From positions 1 to 9,790 of the forward strand of contig DATMLF010000178.1 of NCBI GenBank assembly GCA_035570595.1: a stretch of DNA of 9,790 nt. Direction: 5' to 3'. The position numbers were made by a program, and so were the translations under genes. Under the pieces are notes generated by a model. That model worked only from the letters and a program-made list of their open reading frames with translations. It had not been told where the DNA came from and made no database searches. This document shows positions 5,200 through 9,790 of the stretch, one piece after another; position 1 is the stretch's first letter; the number at the start of each line of letters is the position of its first letter. Source of the stretch: AP-15 sp035570595. Lineage in GTDB: Bacteria; Pseudomonadota; Alphaproteobacteria; ATCC43930; CGMCC-115725.

Positions 5200-5736
5200 T
5201 CAGGCGCAGGCGATCACGTTGTCGCCGTCCCAGATGCCGAGAACTACCCGCGCGCCGCCATATTCCGCGACGAGGTACGGATCGAGCCTGATGCGATCCT
5301 GATAGAGCTCGCCGACGACAAAGCCCACCGCGGGGAGCCGACGCTGCAGCTGCTCGGCGGATTTTCGGATCTCCAGCGGCACCTCGCGCAAATCCTCCGC
5401 GGCCCGCTCGCGCCACCGCGCCGGTCCCCTGACCGGGACAAACAGCGCCGCCGATCCCAGCGCGAACATCGTAAGCCCGGCGGCCACCCCCCAGGGGATC
5501 AGGTCGGCCGACAGCAGGAAGACAACCAGGCTGACGCTGGCGAGCAGCACCGCGACTTGTCCAAGCGCCACCGCCTGCTGGTGGCGATACGCCCAGCCGG
5601 GTGGGTGGCGGCGGACCTGCTCGGCCTTGTGACGCTCGAGAAGACATGGCCCGATCGGCTCGAGCCCGCTCGCGATGATTGCCGTTTCCAATACGTCGTC
5701 GTCCGAGAGGGCAAAGCTTGCACCGTCGAATGGCAT
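5200..5736 (-). CDS. Hypothetical membrane protein with two transmembrane helices
   Basis: A 178-residue protein of no recognised family. The N-terminal part (1-50) is soluble, with an acidic start and a basic segment near 33-44. Two hydrophobic helices, about 56-77 and 81-101, are separated by a short loop (SADLIPWG), giving a helical hairpin in the inner membrane. The C-terminal 70 residues are charged (RWRERAAEDLREVPLEIRKSAEQL) and end in a compact beta-like section (DRIRLDPYLVAEYGG...VVLGIWDGDNVI). Coding bias is strong, supporting a real gene. The ATG at 5736 has only a weak AGG upstream. It lies 85 bp downstream of the CapA-family gene on the same strand and may be co-transcribed with it. 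No function is assigned. Confidence 0.78.
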   Translation of the reverse strand: MPFDGASFALSDDDVLETAIIASGLEPIGPCLLERHKAEQVRRHPPGWAYRHQQAVALGQVAVLLASVSLVVFLLSADLIPWGVAAGLTMFALGSAALFVPVRGPARWRERAAEDLREVPLEIRKSAEQLQRRLPAVGFVVGELYQDRIRLDPYLVAEYGGARVVLGIWDGDNVIACA

Positions 5737-5821
5737 GGCAGCACCTGCGAAACCGGTTATGGCGTATGAACAACGCCGCCGGCCGCAAACAGTGCCATCC
5801 CCGCGCGGCGCGCTCCCTCGC

Positions 5822-6889
5822 TCATCGGCCGCGGATCACTGCGGCCCCGTCCTGGTGTTCGAACGCGGTGCCGAACGGCCGCGACACCGCTTCGAGGCGG
5901 GCAAGGATCGCCGCGGCCGCGGCATCGCGCGCGAGCGACGGGCGCCCGCGCGTCGCAAGGTCGGCGGGGCCGCCCGACCCGCGGGCGTTCAGCTGAACCG
6001 GGGTCAGGCGGGCGCCGCAAAACCGCCCGGCGTCAAAGCGGCATTCGGCGACGACACTTTGCCAGACCTCGTCGTCGTAAAAGCCCTCTTCGGTTGCAGT
6101 TTGGAAAATGAAGTTGCCGAGATCGTAAAAGATCGGCCGCTCGCGGTAGACTTCGATCCCTTGCAGACGCGGTGCGCCATGGCTGACATAGAGCGCGGCC
6201 CCGGCGTCAATGCAGCGGTGCGCGAAATCGCGCTGCCATGGGGGGGTACGCCGGCCGCCTTCGTCCAACAGATGGTTGTGGTGACAGGCGAGCACGACGT
6301 CGGCACGCCCGGCGGCTTCGGCGACCGCGGCAAGAATGCGCTCGGTATCGGCGATGTCGAGCGCGCCGTCGGCGCCGCGGCGCAATTCGTTGACCCCGGC
6401 GCGGGTCGGGGTTGCCGCCGCGCCCTCACGGATCGCCCCGCTCGCCGCCGCGACCAGTGCCACCGAACCGTTCCGGGCGCGCAGGTAGGCAGGGGCCGCC
6501 GCCGCGGTCAGGTCGCCGCCGGCTCCGGCGTGGGCAAAGCCGCGCGCGTCGAGCTCGCGCACCATGCCGACAATCCCGCCGGTTCCCAGATCCCAGACGT
6601 GGTTGTTGGCGGTTGCCAGCAGCGACACCGACAACGCCCCGAGGCACTCGAGCACGACCGGGTCGGCCGCGTGCAAAAACACGCCGGCACGGGTCGGCGG
6701 GTCGGCGGACGGGGTGCGGATCGCGGTCTCGAGATCGGTGAAGCAGGCATCGGCCCGCGCGCACAGCGCCGCCAACGGTGCCATATCCGGCCAATCGTCG
6801 CCGCGCAAATCATGCTGGATCAGCGCCTGCCCCAACAAGGTGAGATGCAGGCCCGGCCGGGCCAGGGCGGATCGCGGGGCGGCGGTCAT
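5822..6889 (-). CDS. CapA-family protein (PGA_cap, metallophosphoesterase-like fold)
   Basis: A 355-residue protein with the motif order of the CapA/YwtB family (PGA_cap domain), which has a calcineurin-like phosphoesterase fold. The motifs are LTLLGQALIQHDLR (17-30), TDLETAI (51-57), ATANNHVWDLG (92-102) with the hallmark NNH...D, ACHHNHLLDEG (201-211), VSHGAP (235-240) and YDLGNFIFQ (255-263). The His and Asn residues could bind a metal. The namesake CapA takes part in poly-gamma-glutamate capsule export, but this protein has no signal peptide or membrane helix, and no capBC-type ligase genes are nearby. A capsule role is therefore not supported, and a cytoplasmic hydrolase is as likely. 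Start ATG 6889 lacks a clear ribosome site. It is followed on the same strand by the membrane protein at 5200-5736. Confidence 0.88.
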   Translation of the reverse strand: MTAAPRSALARPGLHLTLLGQALIQHDLRGDDWPDMAPLAALCARADACFTDLETAIRTPSADPPTRAGVFLHAADPVVLECLGALSVSLLATANNHVWDLGTGGIVGMVRELDARGFAHAGAGGDLTAAAAPAYLRARNGSVALVAAASGAIREGAAATPTRAGVNELRRGADGALDIADTERILAAVAEAAGRADVVLACHHNHLLDEGGRRTPPWQRDFAHRCIDAGAALYVSHGAPRLQGIEVYRERPIFYDLGNFIFQTATEEGFYDDEVWQSVVAECRFDAGRFCGARLTPVQLNARGSGGPADLATRGRPSLARDAAAAAILARLEAVSRPFGTAFEHQDGAAVIRGR

Positions 6890-6999
6890 CGGCGCCGAGC
6901 ATAGCCCCGGTGGCTCGACCTCACCACCGCGCCGGGCGCCGCCACGCCATTGTCGCGAGACCCCACCCGATTTTCGGGGGCAATCCTGTCATCGGTCGG

Positions 7000-7037
7000 C
7001 AAAAGCGAGGGAGGTATATCGCGCAAGCCCGCTTTTG
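7000..7037. repeat. 8-bp inverted repeat in the divergent capA-family / VOC promoter region
   Basis: CAAAAGCG (7000-7007) and CGCTTTTG (7030-7037) form a perfect inverted repeat with 22 nt between. It lies in the 209-bp gap between the divergent genes starting at 6889 and 7099. TTGACC (7035-7040) overlaps its right arm and could be a -35 box for the VOC gene, though no -10 sits at the right distance. It might be an operator or an RNA hairpin, or chance. Confidence 0.3.
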
Positions 7038-7098
7038 ACCTCTGGCGCGACGCCATCCGGGCCGCCGATAATGTCGCTCCGGACAGAGGGAGGATCGG

Positions 7099-7503
7099 AT
7101 GGCCGCGATCAAATCGGTTGCCCATTTCAGTATTCCGGTCAGCGATGTCGATAAAAGCACTCGCTTTTACACCGAGATCGTCGGCTGCCGCCATTTGCAG
7201 ACGGTGGGGGGCGGGCGTATGGCGTTTCTCGACGCCGCCGGGACTTGTCTGATCCTGGTCAAGCGCGAGCCGCCGATCAATCCGCTGCGCGACGACCATG
7301 GCGGGGTGCATCATGCCTTTGCGGTGGCGCAAGGCGACTACGACGCGGCGCTCGATCATTTGCGCGCGCATGGGGTCGAGATCACGTTTGAGGAAGACCG
7401 GCAGGGCGGCGTCTTGAACGGCCCGCGCGCGTATTTCCACGACCCCGACGGCACGGTGCTCGAATTTATCGATCTGACAAGCTACGCCGGGCACGCGCCC
7501 TGA
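7099..7503 (+). CDS. VOC-superfamily protein (glyoxalase/fosfomycin-resistance/dioxygenase fold)
   Basis: A 134-residue single-module vicinal-oxygen-chelate protein with two beta-alpha-beta-beta-beta units. The first begins VAHFSIPVSDVDKSTRFYTEIVGC (7-30), the second GGVHHAFAVAQGDYDAALDHLRAHGVEI (68-95). The end, YFHDPDGTVLEFIDL (112-126), is the standard VOC finish. Probable metal ligands are H9, H71 or H72 and E122, the same three-ligand pattern as in FosA and many dioxygenase-like members, so it is likely a metal enzyme acting as a dimer. The substrate cannot be read from the sequence. The ATG at 7099 follows GAGGGAGG about 6 nt upstream. It precedes the FAD dehydrogenase on the same strand, but a 173-bp gap separates them. 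Confidence 0.92.
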   Translation: MAAIKSVAHFSIPVSDVDKSTRFYTEIVGCRHLQTVGGGRMAFLDAAGTCLILVKREPPINPLRDDHGGVHHAFAVAQGDYDAALDHLRAHGVEITFEEDRQGGVLNGPRAYFHDPDGTVLEFIDLTSYAGHAP

Positions 7504-7531
7504 CCGCGCGTTTCCGCGCCGGAGCCCGCGA

Positions 7532-7693
7532 GGTTTTGTCCATGTCGGCGTCGAGCCGCGGCAATCGGATGTGCTGGTCAGCCTCAAGACCCATCCGGCG
7601 CCGCTGATTCAATTGTTAAATCCGCTCTGAACGGATAGCTTGCCCGACGATCGCCATCTGTTCGCTTTGGGGCTGAATGCCGCTCGACGATGA
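7532..7693 (+). pseudogene. Possible gene relic: C-terminal frame with an in-frame TGA
   Basis: One frame reads GFVHVGVEPRQSDVLVSLKT and 13 further residues up to a TGA at 7628-7630. The same frame then continues TDSLPDDRHLFALGLNAARR to a second TGA at 7691-7693. Both halves read like protein and have moderate G/C bias at third positions (roughly two thirds), below that of intact neighbours. There is no start codon with a ribosome site. It overlaps the start of the dehydrogenase gene by 17 bp. This may be the tail of a decayed gene interrupted by one stop. I do not recognise the family, and non-coding sequence remains possible. Confidence 0.3.
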
Positions 7694-9790
7694 TCCTGCG
7701 TCCGTCCTGGAGGCGCGGTTGCGCCGCGAATTGCGCGGCGCGGTGCTGTTCGATGCGTTCAGCCGCGGGCGCTACGCGACCGACGCGTCGATCTACCAGA
7801 TCGAGCCCTTGGGCGTTGTCGTCCCGCATGACCGGGCGGATGCGGCGGCGGCGATCGCGATCGCCCGCGAGGAAGATGTGCCGGTGCTGCCGCGCGGCGC
7901 CGGGACGTCGCAATGCGGGCAGACCGTGGCGCGCGCGCTCGTCCTCGATTGCTCGAAGCATTTGGACCGGGTTGTTGCGGTCGATGCCGAAGCGCGCCGG
8001 GCGCGGGTCGAGCCCGGGGTCGTCCTCGACCGGCTGAACCGCCAGCTGCGCCAGCACAAGCTGTTCTTCCCGGTCGACCCGTCGACCGCGAGCCGCGCCA
8101 CGATCGGCGGCATGACCGCCAACAACAGCTGCGGCTCGCGCTCGATCCGCTACGGCAACATGGTGCACAACGTGCGCGGGGTCGACGCGCTGCTCGCCGA
8201 CGGCACGAGCGCGTGGTTCGGCGAGGTGCCCGGCAATTTCGGCGACGATCCCGACGCCGGCGCGATGCCCGAGCGCTACCGCGATCTCGTGCAGCGCATG
8301 CGCGCCTTGCACCGCCGCGAGGCGGGCGAAATCGCGCGCCGCTTTCCCCAGGTGCTGCGCCGGGTCGGCGGCTACAACATCGATTCGATCGACGGCGACG
8401 GCTCGCGCGGCGGCCACAACATGGCGCGGCTGTTGGTCGGCTCCGAGGGCACCCTGGCCTTTTTCAACGAGATCGAGCTCGAATTGCAGCCGATCCCGGC
8501 GCACCGGGTGCTCGGCGTCTGCCATTTCCCGAGCTTTTTCAGCGCCATGGACGCGACGCGAAAAATCGTCGAGCTGGGCCCGAGCGCCGTCGAGCTGGTC
8601 GACCGCACGATGATCGACCTGTCGCGCGACATCCCGATGTTCCGCGCCGTCGTCGATAGTTTCGTTCAGGGCGAGCCTGCGGCCTTGCTGCTGACCGAGT
8701 TCGCCGGCGACGACGCCGATGACAACCTGCGCCGGCTGAAACAACTGCACGAGCTGATGGGCGACCTAGGCTTTCCCGGCGCGGTGGTCGACGCGATCGA
8801 CCCGGCGTTTCAGGCGGCGGTGATGGAGGTGCGCGCGCAGGGCCTCAACATCATGATGTCGATGAAGGGCGACGGCAAACCGATCTCGTTTCTCGAAGAC
8901 TGCGCGGTGCGCCTCGAAGACCTCGCCGACTACACCGACCGCCTGACGCAGATCTTCGAAAAGCACGGCACCTACGGCACCTGGTACGCGCACGCCTCGG
9001 TCGGCTGCCTGCACGTGCGCCCGGTGCTGAACCTGAAGCAGGAGCTCGAAGTCAAAAAAATGCGGGCGATCGCCGAGGAAGCCTTTGCGATGGTCCGCGA
9101 ATACAAGGGCTCGCATTCGGGCGAGCACGGTGACGGGCTGGTGCGCTCGGAATTTCACGAGGCGATGTTTGGCGGGCGGCTGGTGCGCGCCTTCGAGGAA
9201 GTGAAGGACGCGTTCGACCCCGAGGGCCTGTTCAACCCCGGCAAGATCGTCCGCGCGCCCAAGATGGACGACCGTAGCCTGTTCCGCTTCAAGCCCGGTT
9301 ACCGCCCATTGCCGGTCGAGACGGCCCTCGACTGGTCCGAATGGGGCGGGTTCGCCGGTGCCGCTGAGATGTGCAACAACAATGGGGCCTGCCGGGTGCG
9401 CGACCCGGGAGTCATGTGCCCGTCGTTTCGCGCCACCGGCGACGAGCGGCACCTGACCCGCGGCCGCGCCAACACCTTGCGGCTCGCCTTGTCGGGCCAG
9501 CTCGGGTCCGAGGCATTGGTGTCGCCCGACATGCGCGACACGATGGACCTGTGCATCTCGTGCAAGGGCTGCAAGCGCGAATGCCCGACCGGCGTCGACA
9601 TGGCGCGGATGAAGATCGAGGTGTTGCGCGCCCGCGCGGAGAGGTTCGGGCTGTCGCTGCACGAGCGGCTGGTCGGCTATCTGCCGCGCTACGCGCCGCA
9701 TGCAGCGCGCCATGCCTGGCTCATGAATTTGCGGGATCGCATGCCCGGTGCGGCGAAATTGTCGGAGGCGCTTGCGGGCTTCAGCGCACA
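7677..9790 (+). CDS. FAD-linked oxidase / Fe-S dehydrogenase (D-2-hydroxyacid-dehydrogenase type), 3' end outside window
   Basis: 704 residues are visible with no stop. An FAD-binding PCMH-type domain covers about 40-270: VLPRGAGTSQCGQ (70-82), FPVDPSTASRATIGGMTANN (131-150), NSCGSRSIRYGN (150-161) and LVGSEGTLAFF (253-263). The FAD-linked oxidase C-terminal domain follows, with HASVGCLHVRPVLNL (439-453), GSHSGEHGDGLVRSE (478-492), which holds the flavin-near HGD, and FDPEGLFNPGKIV (513-525). An Fe-S module follows: C566, C572, C581, then CISCKGCKRECP with C626, C629, C632, C636 (4Fe-4S). Related proteins (YdiJ type, about 1000 residues) end in a GlpC-like CCG domain, expected beyond 9790. 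They oxidise D-2-hydroxyacids such as D-2-hydroxyglutarate or D-lactate and pass electrons to the quinone pool; the substrate here is unknown. ATG 7677 follows an in-frame TGA directly, with GGGG upstream. Confidence 0.93.
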   Translation, partial: MPLDDDPASVLEARLRRELRGAVLFDAFSRGRYATDASIYQIEPLGVVVPHDRADAAAAIAIAREEDVPVLPRGAGTSQCGQTVARALVLDCSKHLDRVVAVDAEARRARVEPGVVLDRLNRQLRQHKLFFPVDPSTASRATIGGMTANNSCGSRSIRYGNMVHNVRGVDALLADGTSAWFGEVPGNFGDDPDAGAMPERYRDLVQRMRALHRREAGEIARRFPQVLRRVGGYNIDSIDGDGSRGGHNMARLLVGSEGTLAFFNEIELELQPIPAHRVLGVCHFPSFFSAMDATRKIVELGPSAVELVDRTMIDLSRDIPMFRAVVDSFVQGEPAALLLTEFAGDDADDNLRRLKQLHELMGDLGFPGAVVDAIDPAFQAAVMEVRAQGLNIMMSMKGDGKPISFLEDCAVRLEDLADYTDRLTQIFEKHGTYGTWYAHASVGCLHVRPVLNLKQELEVKKMRAIAEEAFAMVREYKGSHSGEHGDGLVRSEFHEAMFGGRLVRAFEEVKDAFDPEGLFNPGKIVRAPKMDDRSLFRFKPGYRPLPVETALDWSEWGGFAGAAEMCNNNGACRVRDPGVMCPSFRATGDERHLTRGRANTLRLALSGQLGSEALVSPDMRDTMDLCISCKGCKRECPTGVDMARMKIEVLRARAERFGLSLHERLVGYLPRYAPHAARHAWLMNLRDRMPGAAKLSEALAGFSA

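Noticed and set aside
5675..6904. A 409-codon plus-strand frame across the CapA-family gene
   Set aside because: Repetitive Arg/Gly/Gln composition typical of antisense GC-rich frames. The minus-strand CapA motifs explain this stretch.
7584..9713. Long minus-strand frames of 388 and 315 codons opposite the dehydrogenase
   Set aside because: They are rich in Arg, Ala, His and Gln and match no family. They are antisense shadows of a GC-rich gene whose plus-strand frame carries every conserved motif.

Overview
The window looks like chromosomal DNA from a GC-rich proteobacterium, most likely an alphaproteobacterium. Most genes have strong G/C bias at codon third positions. Two DUF465 (YdcH-type) small helical proteins, a TIGR02444-type protein, UbiX and PurE lie close together, which fits that group. 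No plasmid, phage, IS, CRISPR, rRNA or tRNA signal was seen. The assignment rests on gene content and composition only.

Layout: 1-235 (-) is the N-terminal half of purE. 400-1332 (-) is an exported PEP-CTERM protein gene of lower GC. Upstream of it (1365-1562) is a complete-looking sigma-54 control region: a -24/-12 promoter, an IHF-like site and two near-identical 19-bp upstream elements. 1619-1822 (-) is a DUF465 protein, divergent from a TIGR02444-type protein (1828-2448, +), which converges on ubiX (2411-3019, -). A second DUF465 gene (3126-3293, +) ends at a strong bidirectional terminator shared with the operon that follows.

3382-4952 (-) is a two-gene operon, a thiolase-fold protein followed by a DUF35 zinc-ribbon/OB-fold partner. 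The thiolase-like protein lacks a cysteine at the usual nucleophile position, so it may not be a true thiolase. 5200-5736 (-) is an unrecognised two-helix membrane protein downstream of a CapA-family protein (5822-6889, -). On the + strand are a VOC (glyoxalase-fold) protein (7099-7503), a short relic-like reading frame with an in-frame stop (7532-7693), and a large FAD plus Fe-S dehydrogenase (7677 to the window end, incomplete).

The most notable item is the PEP-CTERM gene. It sits as an isolated transcription unit between DUF465 and purE, with its own sigma-54 promoter and a hairpin behind it, and purE has its own promoter just beyond. This fits the known model in which a sigma-54-dependent response regulator of the PEP-CTERM/exosortase system (PrsR type) controls dispersed PEP-CTERM genes. 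The exosortase and regulator are not in this window. The second item is the Cys-less thiolase-DUF35 pair, which resembles the thiolase-fold aldolase plus DUF35 arrangement of steroid side-chain degradation.
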